Of a DNA stretch of 64,000 nucleotides, positions 23,101 to 33,900 are shown one piece after another. Every line of letters begins with the position of its first letter. Within the stretch, counting starts at the first letter, position 1. The stretch lies in assembly GCF_905404315.1 (NCBI RefSeq), contig NC_066310.1, forward strand, positions 6,386,001-6,450,000, read 5' to 3'. This DNA comes from Leptidea sinapis (Eukaryota > Arthropoda > Insecta > Lepidoptera > Pieridae). The notes under the pieces are model-generated. The model ran no database searches. It was not told the DNA's origin and saw nothing but the letters and a program-made list of their open reading frames with translations. The position numbers and the translations under genes are program-made.

Positions 23101-23816
23101 TAATGTCTATGTTCTTATTCCAAACTAGGGCATTTTCAAACAGTGGACAGACTATAGGTGTGTATCAATTTTTATTGAGTTTAAAAGAGAGAAAGAACAG
23201 AAGTGGTGAGGGTATATGACGGAAAATGGTATGAAATAATTAATTTTAATGAATGGAAGGGCAATAATCCAGAGGGTCATCCAAGTGATCACCACTGCTA
23301 ATAAAACTAGAGTAATCACAACGATATTACTGGACTATCACATGGGTCTACATGCTTTGTATGTATTAACATGTATTAGACTTCAACATAAGTAATTATA
23401 ATTATAATCATAATATATATTGTACGATATTTTATTGTGACAAATCTTAATAAATATTGTGACAAATCTAAATAAATCCAGTGTCCTGATGTTTAAAGTG
23501 AACTCCTAAACTAATGAATGGATTTTAATGGGGATTACTTCATGGAATGCAGTTAATAACATACAGTATGTTATTTATTATATACAGAACAACGTCTGTC
23601 GGGTCAGCTAGTACAATTTAATAAATACATTTTCTAATCAATTGCAGATCGGCATTATCTTACTTCAGTCGGTTCAGTCTGATGCTCTGCCACAGGGGCA
23701 ATGCTGCTCGTTATAAAGTTAGGCAGTTCAGATGGAGGCGCTACACTTGATAACAGATTGCCCGTGGCTGCCAGCGATGGAGCTGCTGGTATCTTTTTTC
23801 TCTCCGATATGTTCAT
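14108..23816 (-). CDS. PRRC1: PRRC1 (proline-rich coiled-coil protein 1) orthologue, 365 aa, 8 exons
   Basis: Exons (high to low): 23816-23664, 21995-21907, 21223-21105, 19739-19593, 18334-18232, 17651-17481, 15998-15809, 14233-14108; 1098 nt with all phases matching. An in-frame TGA lies three codons before the ATG. Residues 1-120 are a divergent, proline-rich disordered region. From residue 121 the PRRC1 family is recognisable: WVKGAMSGGG, SSVDSMITTLDP (152-163), SGGDFHVVVASDKDVKV (171 on), VGEAAQSD and QPVGYAS (204-222), and the end VAHTEWQQASTGVSRRE. The C-terminal half is the family's inosine/xanthosine-triphosphatase-like fold (DUF84-related). In vertebrates PRRC1 binds the PKA RI-alpha subunit and acts at ER exit sites/Golgi in COPII traffic; an equivalent role here is inferred. 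It is divergent from the sorting nexin gene. Introns carry a Helitron-like piece, LINE remnants, a mariner, an hAT-like MITE and fold-back repeats. Confidence 0.93.
14257..14570 (-). mobile_element. Helitron-like repeat in the last PRRC1 intron
   Basis: It starts CAGCTGACCCAGCAAACGTTG (about 14258), the complement of the GGGTCAGCTAGT terminus seen at 23600-23611, and ends GAATTTTATAAATTAGATG. I recognise this as a common lepidopteran non-autonomous repeat, probably Helitron. Its left end lies only about 25 bp from exon 8 of PRRC1. Confidence 0.55.
15010..15485 (+). mobile_element. 3' UTR of a jockey-like LINE with a nested repeat
   Basis: TGTGGCGGCGACATGGGACG, GGTCGTTCCC, CTAAAATATGGTCGAGG and, further on, TATTTACGG and CAATAACTCTTG match the 3' region of the LINE at 52555-54590 in order. 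Between these blocks, about 15240-15375 is an unrelated repeat (CTACCACCCATTC, CAGACCTGAGAAGAATGGGC) also present near 13660, so one element is inserted in another. Confidence 0.65.
15495..15770 (-). pseudogene. LINE reverse transcriptase fragment
   Basis: Minus-strand translation gives YRTWVAALGSIDPNCKVLKR and RAFRFFKRQIART, then a stop and frame change, then HYRPVTITSLVSNIMESIIN. The latter is the start of a non-LTR reverse transcriptase domain (YRPIS-like motif). Short, broken and within PRRC1 intron 7. Confidence 0.7.
16111..16863 (+). mobile_element. second mariner, internally deleted (753 bp)
   Basis: Termini CGCGGGAAACACTGAAAATG and the complement of CCTAGGTAACACTGAAAATG are flanked by TA (16109-16110, 16864-16865). 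It keeps more of the 5' side than the copy at 13101, including a transposase start reading MNLTQENIRLMIYY at about 16274. About 34 bp at 16403-16437 (poly-T then ATGGAATAGGAGGACAAACG) are absent from the other copy and match dispersed repeat B, so a small nested insertion is present. It lies in PRRC1 intron 6. Confidence 0.9.
16439..16798 (+). pseudogene. mariner transposase C-terminal fragment, catalytic Asp lost
   Basis: The frame reads VVLEKIRQQG, LLHHDNASAHSAK, then NSPDLTPSYFLFP in place of the SPDLAPCDFYLFP of the other copy, and ends ERNGDYFEKQ with TAA. The third catalytic Asp is therefore missing. Upstream, ADWYVNRC is in the same frame, interrupted by the nested insertion. Non-functional. 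Confidence 0.88.
17176..17360. mobile_element. fold-back family F, copy 1
   Basis: TTTATTGAAGTAG, TTTGAGTTTTCTTTAGTGTT, ACACGTGTTTCGCC, GGCATTCTCAGGA and CTCTGGCACGGGA match the element at 21485-21740 in pieces, and the middle matches 30015-30090. PRRC1 intron 6. Confidence 0.55.
19061..19489. mobile_element. hAT-like MITE (429 bp) with 8-bp target duplication
   Basis: The left end CATAGACCAAGTATAATAAC plus TAGAC and the inverted right end differ at one position over 25 bp. The flanks ACATGTAT (19053-19060) and ACATGTAT (19490-19497) are identical 8-bp direct repeats, the length made by hAT transposases. No ORF inside. It lies in PRRC1 intron 4. Confidence 0.9.
21485..21740. mobile_element. 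fold-back family F, copy 2
   Basis: Arms: TACAAATGATTTGAGTTTTC with TTTAGTGTTAA (about 21551-21581) and its complement CACTAAAGAAAACTCAAATC with ACTTGTA (about 21690-21716). The centre holds CGAAACACGTGTTGAA and CCTGAGGATGCC. PRRC1 intron 2. Confidence 0.65.
22660..22725 (+). repeat. RTE LINE tail fragment
   Basis: TGGGGGAGGCCTTTGTCCAG followed by CAGTT and ATCATGATGAT matches the RTE 3' tail at 1-215. PRRC1 intron 1. Confidence 0.55.
23440..23612 (+). mobile_element. Helitron-like repeat, 3' terminus present
   Basis: CCAGTGTCCTGATGTTTAAA, ACTCCTAAACTA and AATGGGGATTACTTCATGG are shared with 36548-36640, and the right end reads AACGTCTGTCGGGTCAGCTAG followed by T. A CTAG end suits a Helitron, but no clear terminal hairpin was verified. 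It lies just upstream of the exon 1 donor of PRRC1, in intron 1. Confidence 0.5.
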
Positions 23817-24011
23817 AATAGTTCAATTATTGTGACAGAAATACAAAAACAAGTTGAGTTTCTGGATTTTTAGTATTTTGTAAGTACTTTTATTTGTACC
23901 AGCTATCAATGTATTGTTATTGTTTTTTATTTGAAAATTTGACGACAACACTGCAATTCTGTAAACCCGTTTTCTGCCAATTTCATCAATGACATTATCA
24001 AAATGAATCAA

Positions 24012-24045
24012 ACATAGACCAAGTATAGTAACACTTGGTCTATAG
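24012..24045. repeat. minimal remnant of the hAT-like MITE
   Basis: CATAGACCAAGTATAGTAA is followed directly by CACTTGGTCTATAG, that is, both ends of the 19061-19489 family joined with the interior gone. It lies about 200 bp upstream of the PRRC1 ATG. Confidence 0.65.
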
Positions 24046-24693
24046 AATATGGAATGAAAGATCAAACTTCAAGTGTGAACTGTGAAGTCAAATGTAAATA
24101 TACATAAGTATTATGTACACGGCGGAGTAATAGTCATAGACAATTTTTTTGGTTCTGTTCGTCCATCTGGACAGGCAAAGGGGTCAAAAGCCCATACAGC
24201 CAAGTCTTCATTTTTATTTTTCTATTCTTCACGTTACATAGCTTATTCAAAGTCAAGCTAAGTATTTAATATTTATATAATCTTCATCTTCAAACATAAA
24301 TAGTACAATTTCACATAAAAGTAGTATTTCGTGTTTCATTTTCTTCATATACATATAGGTTCGCAAGAAAGGCCGAAGCCAAGTCTTTTATTGATAATAT
24401 TCTTGTTCCAATGAAGATCAAGCTTAGTCCGGGGTTTAATAATAAACTTTTATGATATAATACTAAAATATAAATCTCATATACGTTATAAGAAATATAT
24501 TATACATGAATTATAAGTAATAATGATGAATATTAGTTTAATATAATTATAAGATAATATGAAACTAATTTAAGGTATAACTACAAATATAATATTTACA
24601 TTTATACATTATAAAAACAAGTCCAATAATAATTTATGGACGAATATGTTTTAAGTCTGTGTAAGGGATTGTGTCAAAAGCCAAGCCGTATTT

Positions 24694-27600
24694 TCAAATT
24701 TCGCCTACCGTTGAAACTATAAATTTGTAAAGCGGCACGAAGCAGTCATAAGTTTTCAATAACTGCTGAAGTGAGCGCGGGATGTCTTCAGCATTCTTAT
24801 AAATATCCGAGAGGCAGTCTATCAATGTAAATCTTTGAAGATTATATTGGGGACAGTCAAAGAAAATGTGATCAAGAGTTTGGATGGATAAATTACAGAA
24901 TTGACAAGTTGGAGAATCTAAAACACCGATCCTAAATAAATGAGCACCACTACGAGAATGTCCCAGACGTAACCGACAAATTGTGGTGTAAAATTTTCTG
25001 TGTAAGTATTTTTTCTTTTTAACAAACCAGGGAGGAGAGATTTCGTTTTTAATTTCGGCAAACCATTTGCCCTTTGTTTGAACAACTTGTTGCCAATAAT
25101 TCTGAAAGTCTTGCAAGAATGTACCTTTAAAATGAGACAGTGCATCTGTGTGTGGTATGGGAATGTTCAAAGCAGTATGTATCTGATTACTATTCACAAT
25201 AGATTTAGCAAGATAATCAGCTTGTTCATTTCCATCCACGCCTATGTGTGAAGGAGTCCAGAATAAAACAATATATTGTGTTAGGGATAAGCATTGATAT
25301 TTGTCTCTTATATTGTAAATGATGAAATTAGTTGTAACATTACATTTAGGATATTGTAAAGGTTTTAAAACACTCATGCTATCCATTATAACAATCCAAT
25401 TATTATATGACTGTTCTCCAATATATTCTAGAGCAGAATATATGGCAGCACATTCTGCTGTGTATATACTAGCCAAGGTATTTAACCTATGACCAAACCC
25501 ACTCCGCAGTTGTATGTCATAAACTGCCATAGAGACAGCAGTATTACTTTTAGATCCATCAGTATAAAGTTGGTTATAATTTTGCCACTCTGACAGCATA
25601 CTAAATACATCTGCCTTATACTTTAATGATTCATTAATAATTATTTTAATAGGTGTATATTTTGAATTATAAGAATTTAAATAACATGGCCAAAGAATAC
25701 TAGAAAATAGATTATGATCACAAGAAAAATGTAACAAATCAGAGATGCCTTCTACTTGATAGTAGGAATTATTGTCAATTCGGCTAATATAGTCCTGTAT
25801 CTTTAATAGGAGTGGATGATTATTAATAGAAGTTAATTTGAGAAAGAATTTTGTTTGTAGATATTTGAATCTAAGAGCTAGTGGGGGAATATTACATTCT
25901 ACTTGTAGTGATATAATAGGAGTAGACCTAAAAGCGCCTGTTATGATCCTTAAGCATTTATTTTGTATTTTTTCTAATTTATTCACTAATGTAATTACTC
26001 CACCATAACAAAAGAAGGCATACTCAAAGTGGCTACGGACTAATGACTTATATAGTGTTAGCAAGATGCGTGGGTCTGCACCCCAATATGTACCAGCTAA
26101 TGATTTCAGAATATTGCAGGCCTTTAATGCTCGATTTTCTAATATTTCAACATATTTGTGCCATCTAAAATTACTTAAAAACGTAACTCCTAAAAACTTT
26201 ATTGAATTATCTATTGAAATTTCCTGAGTACCATAATATATATTTTTGCATCTCTTATTCTTATAGAATGCTTTGAAAATATTACTACTTTGCTTTTGTC
26301 AATACTGACCTCAAAACTAAGATATTGAAAATAAAGCTCCAATTTTTTGAGTGCTACATTAAGATCTAATACAACATTTGATAAATTAAGTCCTGAACTA
26401 TACACTACTAGATCATCAGCAAATTTTAAGGTTAGAAACTCTATTCCCCAAAACAATATTTATTTGATTTATGTATGATGTATGTATTTATTCCGCCCTG
26501 TGATACGCCTCTATATGAATATCGAGGACCTATTAATTGGTTATTGACTCTTAACATAAAGTTTACGACCATACAAGAAATTGAATATCCAACCAACTAT
26601 TTTTTCAGGGACATTTAAGGATAGAAGAATTGATGATAATTGTTCTAAATCAACATTATTAAATGATCTGGGCACTATGGATGTCAAGACATAAATGCCG
26701 TAGACTCTCACAAGCAGAACGACCACATTGAAATCCAAATTGATTATTAGGTAAGAGGTTGTTACTTTCAATATAAAATATTAATCTCTGTTTTATTAAT
26801 TGTTCAAAAATTTTACCAACACACGAGCTTAGTGTGATAGGACAATATGAATCAGCTGAACTAGAATCTTTCCCATGCTTTAAAATTGGAATTAGACAGT
26901 CTGTTTTCCATTCTTCTGGAATAGTGGAGTTGTTCCATAGGAGATTTAATATTTTTAGAAACTTATTTAAGTTAGAAGAGTTTAGGAGTTTAAACATTTT
27001 ATAGTAGAGCCAATCCAAACCACATGCAGAGTCCTTTCTTGATGATAGACCAGCTTTTAATTGTTCAATAGTAAAAGGGGCAATCATAAAAGAGTTGGTG
27101 CTATTTAAAGGATGATTATTGTGAATATTTGTCAAATTTGGTACTGTATCTGGAGTATATTTGTGTAAAAAGTTGGATATCCAATTATTGCTAGAGAAAC
27201 AATTATTATTAGAATATAAGTTCTTAAATTTCCTCATTTTCGTCTAAATCTGTTTCATTGGCATTAACCTATTTATGGTGGAGCAAAAATCTGTCCAGGA
27301 TTTACGACATTCAAGTCTTAATATACATTTTTTCTTTGCTTGAGCTTGCTTAGAATGAATGTAGTTTTGGATATTGCAATTTGATTTGAATAACAGATAA
27401 GCTTGCTTGCAATCTTCTCCCACTTTAGTACATTGCCCATTCCACCAGGGAAGTTGTCGCTTTCTTTTAGGTAGATGAGTAATATTGTTACAGTGATAGT
27501 TGGTTTTAGGTACTGAATTTTCTACAGCTCTAAGAACTATGGAACAGAAGTTATTGTAAGACTTCTGTAGATTACAATTATTTATTTCAAATTGTTTTAT

Positions 27601-28350
27601 AACAAGTCATTTACTAAGTTCTCATATTGGTCCCAATTTACTATTTTCAGATTACTGTGTGGAGGAATGTTGGATGGAATTGAAGAAGATTCAGTTTCTG
27701 ACACTACCATGGAAAATTTTGTGATTGTAGGCAAGCATAGCTGCCCAAAGAGTCCTGATGAACTTGCCATTCACAGCACAGGAATAATGAAGATGATACT
27801 ATTGTTAGATCTAGTCCATTTGGTCTCCAAGAATTAGTACCCACTGTAGTTGGTTGATCATTATTTAAGAGCATTAAGTCATTATCATCCATTACATCCA
27901 TGATGTCTCTACCTCTAGAATAGGTTCTATTACAACCCCAAATGGTATGGTGAGCATTAAAATCACCAGCAATTATTAGTGGTTTTGGAATACTATGCAA
28001 CAGTCTATTAAATTTAGATTTGTCAAAGTTAGGTACACTGTTGCCAGAACTATAAAAGCTAACAATTGAGATGTCTTTTTGTTTGTATTTAATTTTGATT
28101 GCTACATTTTGCAAGGAGTTATCAGAAAATGTTTCTAACTTTTGAAAATAAATGCCATTTCTAACAAAAATTGCTACACTATTGTGATCATTACCACAAT
28201 CATTTCTTATTATTGTATAACCTCTGATAGAAAACTGTATATTTTGTTTAAGCCAAGTTTCTGATATAAGTGCTATGTGTATGTCCTGCTCATAAAGTAG
28301 GTTTTGAAGCTCAAGTCTGTTACTCAACAGACTTTGAGCATTCCACTGTA
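24694..28350 (-). pseudogene. LINE ORF2: endonuclease, reverse transcriptase, RNase H
   Basis: From 28350 the frame reads NLNIVQWNAQSLLSNRLELQ, then ALISETWL, AGDFNAHHTIWG and GLDLTIV, the endonuclease-phosphatase-like motifs. After a frame change near 27720 the reverse transcriptase follows (27237-26659: CGLDWLYYKM, PEEWKTDCLIPILKHG, PNNQFGFQ), with GVSQGG near 26500 and the FADD box at about 26420. The RNase H domain occupies 26064-24694, with LYTDGSKS, YTAECAAIYSAL, MDSMSVL and TPSHIGVDGNEQADYLAKS, followed by a Cys/His tail CQFCNLSIQTLDHIFFDC. At least three frame breaks separate these blocks, so no intact polyprotein is made. The RNase H block alone is an open run of 456 codons. Confidence 0.9.
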
Positions 28351-29385
28351 CTATGTTAAGTTTGTGACAGTTGAATGTGACATTTTATTTTTAATTTGTA
28401 TGGTATCTTTAATAGCTGAACTAATTGCGTGTGAGCTAATGCTTTGATTCTGTGTTTTATTTAGTGTAATGACTTTGATTATTGATTCTGTGATTAGGTT
28501 CATTGCTGCTGGATTGGACAAAATTAAATTAATGATGTCTTGTGTGTTCTCTGTCTTATTGAGTGATGGAAAGTTTGTTGGATGTTTAAATAAATCTGAT
28601 AATGGTGTTTTACTTTTATTTTTACTATCCAATATCTTTTTTTGTTTTATAGGGCATTCACCTGATACTGCAAGATGTTTACCTTTACAGTGTACACATA
28701 CTGCTTTGTCAATAGGTATAGTACATTCTTTATATGAATGATTTTCAGTGCAGATTGAGCAACGCTGAGCATTCTTACAGAATTTTGCCAAGTGGTCAAA
28801 CCTAAGGCACCGGAAACACTGCTTAACTGGCGGCACATAAGGTCGCACTGGTAGACGCCACATCTTTAAGTGAACGTAATCTGGGAGTGAAGTAAATGAC
28901 GCAAAGGTAATAATAACTGCCTGTGTAGGTTGTAATATAAAACCACTATCGGATTTGTTTTTTTTCATTGTACGCCGAACAGAAATATTTTTTTTTGTAC
29001 TTGACTAAGATTTGAAAATTTTTTTGTTGGACATATCAATGGGTACGGAGGAAATCACTCCAGACAATTCAGTGGCACCAGCTGGGATGGACGCCTTAAT
29101 ATTTTGTTCCCTTAAAAATGTGTCGTCTAGGAATGTATTAACCAAATTGGGTCGTTCAAACACTACTCCTATCTTATATTTGTTGAGTTTCTTAAGATAT
29201 TTAATGCCTTTAATGAAGCGCGATAAGTAGCTACTAAGAGTTAGCATTTCACGACTACCAAGTGGCTGTTCAGTGACACTCTCTATGAAGACTATAAATT
29301 CATGACCGGCACCTGCGTCTTCCGGATATCGGCGACAATAGTCGGCCACCCTATATGGCAAATAAAAGTTCTCGTGGTCTTCCAA
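28351..29385 (-). pseudogene. LINE ORF1, gag-like protein with zinc knuckles, one in-frame stop
   Basis: The ATG at 29385 opens 126 codons that end in a TAG at 29005-29007; the same frame then continues to 28351. The second part has three CCHC-type knuckles in a row: CFRCLRFDHLAKFC, CSICTENHSYKEC and CVHCKGKHLAVSGEC. Such proteins coat LINE RNA. Because the frame is kept on both sides of the TAG, a single nonsense change is the likely cause. Confidence 0.85.
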
Positions 29386-29928
29386 AACTGTACGCGAATC
29401 GGAGTATTAGCTACTTTCAGAGGTGGAATCTAGAATAGACTCACCTTTACCTCATTCCGGCTTGGTTATTTTCCGCCTTTTCGACATCTCTTAGCACAAA
29501 CCTAAATCACTAAATATATACACTATTACTTATACTAAACAAATTAAATGATAAACATATACAAATACTTATATACTTTTAAAAAATATGAGGATTATAT
29601 ACAATATAATAGAAATATTTAATTTTATAGTTAAAAAGACCGCCCTAAGCAACCAAGAGTTCCCGCGCCTTAGTCATAGACTATACACTAATATACTGGT
29701 AATAGGCTGAACAGGATTCAAGGATAATAAGAGTGTATAAGGGTAAGCTATAAAACATAGTTTTTGTATTTACATTTAATTTAGATTCAAATAAAAAAAT
29801 ACGGGTAGAATTTCGTAAAATCTTAACTGACCTCTATTCGGCGAAAGGAATATTTCTATCAAATTTCAGGTCTCTACGCCTTATGGTTCCAGATATATCG
29901 TGATGATAGAATACAGAGAACTAGGATA

Positions 29929-30134
29929 TTTGCGGTAAGGTTAGGTTAGTCAAATATTGTGAGCCTTCTTGTGTGTAAATTCTGCTAATATTCATCTTTA
30001 ATCAATCCGACTCGTGATTCACATATACACCATGCATCCTCAGGAGTTGTTTACCCGACAAATTCTGGCAAGAGACTGCGAAATGTACACTCAAGAAGGC
30101 TCACAACATTTGAATAACCTAACCTTAGCGCAAA
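29929..30134. mobile_element. fold-back MITE with about 55-bp inverted arms
   Basis: Left arm: TTTGCGGTAAGGTTAGGTTA then TCAAATATTGTGAGCCTTCT. Right arm, inverted: TTTGCGCTAAGGTTAGGTTA then TCAAATGTTGTGAGCCTTCT. The loop (about 30015-30090) has CATCCTCAGGAGTTG and ATTCTGGCAAGAGAC, matching the centre of fold-back family F. It lies upstream of the sorting nexin gene. Confidence 0.8.
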
Positions 30135-30992
30135 ACTCCTCGTAATGTTAGTACAAACAAACTTACAAAACTGTAGCCAAATATTCATCAAATCAATCCA
30201 TATAGTCAAGTCTATTTTTTAATTATTGATTTCCGTGCTTCAGGTTACATTATTAATTGTTCAGTTTTAAGTTCTATTAAGTCTATAATTGTACTATTTT
30301 ACCACTCTATTCAATTTAGGGCTTGAATTCAGCCTCTACGTAAATTTCCATCGTTAGATCTAATCTTCACATATTTTGGTATTGTAGAAAGTCAATAATT
30401 GTAGAAATGTAGCAGCATGGGTGCACCGAAACCAGTAAAATTTTCAGTGGACCGTGATAAAATAGTATGTGAAACTCAGAGCGAGACACTTTTAATGCAG
30501 CAATAAAGTAAAGTTTGCATATTAACGACTACCTGCTGAGTTAGTCAGAAAGGGTGTTCCACGCACGGGTTTGATTTTTTGTCTGTTTTCACTACGTTTT
30601 TTTCACTAGGATGGCAATTTCGTATTATTGGCTGTATGGACTAGGACGGACAAAGTTAATATTGTCATCTGTTGTTCATCACTCGTTTTCTAATCTACCT
30701 CATGTCAATCAATTGTCATTTGTCGAGCTAAGGCAAATGATGTCAGGAGTGAAAAGTCAAGTTTAAAAAAATAGAAACTAAAAATAAAAAGTTAAAAACT
30801 AAACGTCATTAATTTAATTTCTTGTTCTTTGATTAAAGTTAACCGTTTATATTTCCGTATTCGATAGTTTTTGCATTTTGTTGGTATTCATTTTTATTGT
30901 GTCCGAAATTATATTACAGAGAAAGTAGCATAGAGTTATATATTAATTGTAACGAAGTATCCTTGCTTTCGAATAAATACAATAATTTTAAC

Positions 30993-33900
30993 ATGTCGGA
31001 AGGAACGGATGCTCCCTTCAGTACTGTTGATATTAACAATGACAACAGAGATGATGAAGATCTTTTCGCATCAGCAGTCCAAGTACGTATCTTATTGGAA
31101 TCTATTATAATATATGAACCGCGTCCGCCCGGTATATTTGGCAGTCGTTGACGCCCCTTTATTTTTAATTTTATTTTATCATGTTATCTTTGTCCTTGTA
31201 TATTTACGTGTAATTGAGTCATTGCACTCGTTAATTCACTTAATAGTGATTAATTTAAAGAGTAAGTACTAGTATAATTCAATTTTAAATCATTATTTCT
31301 GTAGTCCAAAACACTGAGTCACTGATATTAATTTTAGGATGTGGAAAGTTTGGATCATGAAATCAATGGTGTCCGGCAAAGCTTAGAAGATGCTTCCCTT
31401 GGAGATGTATCTCTATCAAAAAGTGCTTCAATTGGAAGCCCTATGATGGAGGAGGTAAGTTTTTAAATTTATATGTCCCCATGCCTTGATCGGGCCTGTC
31501 CAAATTGTACAGGAAAGTAGTGTGATTTTTTGAGTTGTGGATGATTTCTGCTAAATGAAGTGCTGCTGTAAAAAGACATCATATTGTGTACTATTAGTAC
31601 AGAATTAAGCACTGTAGTGAAAGACTAAGTAAACATCTTTCAAATTGCATTGCATTGCTTGGTGTAAATGCCCACTAACTTAATTAATTTTAAATCACAC
31701 ACACCTTGCAGTTGAGGTGGACTTACACCATATTAATATAATAATTATGTAATTGAGTGGACAAAGCCTCCTCTGCCTTGCATTACATTACATTTAAAGT
31801 ATGTTTGAAACTATTTTTTATTTCAATTAGATAATTATCTTGATTAGAAATGCTATGAAAACAATATCTACTTTATAAATTTTTTATATTATGATTTTTT
31901 TGTCCATCATTTCTCTACAAATTCCATACAGGATAATTATACTAAAATTCCAATGTGCTGCTTTTATTTCTTGAAGCTGACAATCTTTTTCTTTATAACA
32001 TTAAGTAGGCAGTATTTTTTCTAGCAGTTTTCTAAAACAGAGTGGCTTCTTTTGTTGCAAACTAGAGTTGTGTTAAAAATGTATGTCACTTATTACAAGT
32101 GGTTTATGTACAATGGTATATTTAATAATATTATGATAAATGAGAATATTTAAATTATCATGCCCCAATCTACCCATAGCCTGTGCTATGGGTTGCAGGA
32201 ACACAATATATTTAATAATATGACATACTTACTGAAACATATATAAATATGAATAAACATCAATGACTCAGAAATAAACATACATATTCATCATATAAAT
32301 GTTTGCACCTACCGGGATACAAACCTGAGTTATATGGGTTGTCTAATTACAAATGCAGAAGTCATTACATAATTCTATTAAAGTGTTATATTATAGAATA
32401 TATAAAATCTGTGCCTGTATATCATAAATAAGAAAAGTTATATTGTTAAAGTAATTAGAGGTTAAGTTATTACAACTAAATAGCCCATACTTTGGAAGAA
32501 GGATAATGAGGTTAACCCAATACCAGTTTAATGTTGTTATGCTGTTACCAAATTAAAAATATTAACCAGTCTTCCTGTTAAAATTGCATTGCAGATAGCA
32601 ACAGAACGTGCAAATAACATCATTATAACAATAACGGAACCACAAAAGATGGGTGAAGGGATGAGCTCATATGTAGCTTACAGGGTGCTTACAAAGACTA
32701 ATATGCCTATATTTAGCAGACACGAGTTTGCGGTTCTAAGGCGATTTAGTGATTTCTTAGGACTCCATGAAAAGTTAACGGAGAAATATCTTCGGTCTGG
32801 GCGCATTATACCACCAGCACCAGAAAAAAGTATTGTAGGTGAGTTGACAGATATTGTTCACAACAGCTTACGGGATATAGTCTGGAGTGCTGGGTATTCG
32901 GCACTTTATCGCGTTACAAGCGATCAGTTTAATTTTAATCTATATCAAGCCTATGAGTGGATTAGCCTCTTACCAAAAAAATTCAGAAAATATGGTATTC
33001 ATTCACCACACTTTGCCACTTGTTAATTTTGAGTACTAAACTATTTAATAAAACAAACAATTTTGATGTGCAATTGTAAAATTTTAATGAATCCTCCAAC
33101 CAAGGCTGGAAAGTTATTGGATATCTGTTTCACCTACTCACTAACATCAAGTATAATGAGTACATAAGAGGTGTTAACAATCTTATTTGAAATACAATGT
33201 CTAACTTTAATAATCCTGTAAATTAATTGTCATATTTCACACAACAGTATAAAATAATATTTGCCAAAACCCGAGAGTTGAACAATAATATCAAGATTAC
33301 GGATCATGTATCATTCGGATGTTTGAACTCCCCAAATGGATGTCCAAACTCCATGTTAGTAAATATTGAAGATTTATTTTAAATATATTTAATCCTTCAT
33401 AATTTCAGGCACTACAAAGATGAAAATGACATCAACTCCTTCAACGGAGAGTGCAAATGGTAGTTCCGCAGCAAACTCGCTCCAGTCTCAGTTTGTTGAG
33501 AGAAGGCGTGCAGCTCTTGAAAGATTTCTCAATAGGGTAGCACAACATCCGGTGCTCTGTATAGATCCTGATTTTAGGGAGTTTCTGGAATCTGGTATGT
33601 AATAAAAAATCGTAATAATATAATAAAATCGTAACAAACTAACCACTGTACTTTTGCTTTGTATTCAAAAAACAACACTGAACTCAAAAATCCTTTATCG
33701 AAATTTTATGTAAAATTATATTTACTAAGTATTACTTTTTAAGCTAAATAACTTTTCTTTGAAATTCTTGATATCCTGTACATTGATGTGGATTTAAGTA
33801 ACATAACTATTCTCATCCACAGACACTGAACTACCAAAGGCTACAAGTACATCGGCTCTAAGTGGTGCGGGAATGTTACGTTTATTCAACAAAGTTGGCG

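Larger units (their letters stand above)
24142..29670 (-). mobile_element. full-length RNase-H-bearing LINE (I-like), 5.5 kb, with 11-bp target duplication
   Basis: The element is flanked by TAGTCATAGAC at 24131-24141 and 29671-29681, a perfect 11-bp direct repeat. Read on the minus strand it starts AGGCGCGGGAACTCTTGG and ends in a short A-rich tail (AAAAAAATT). It contains ORF1 (gag-like, zinc knuckles) and ORF2 (endonuclease, reverse transcriptase, RNase H) in the order typical of I-group LINEs. Nonsense and frameshift changes mean it is not autonomous now. It fills the space between the divergent PRRC1 and sorting nexin genes, with its 3' end about 0.3 kb upstream of the PRRC1 ATG. Confidence 0.92.
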
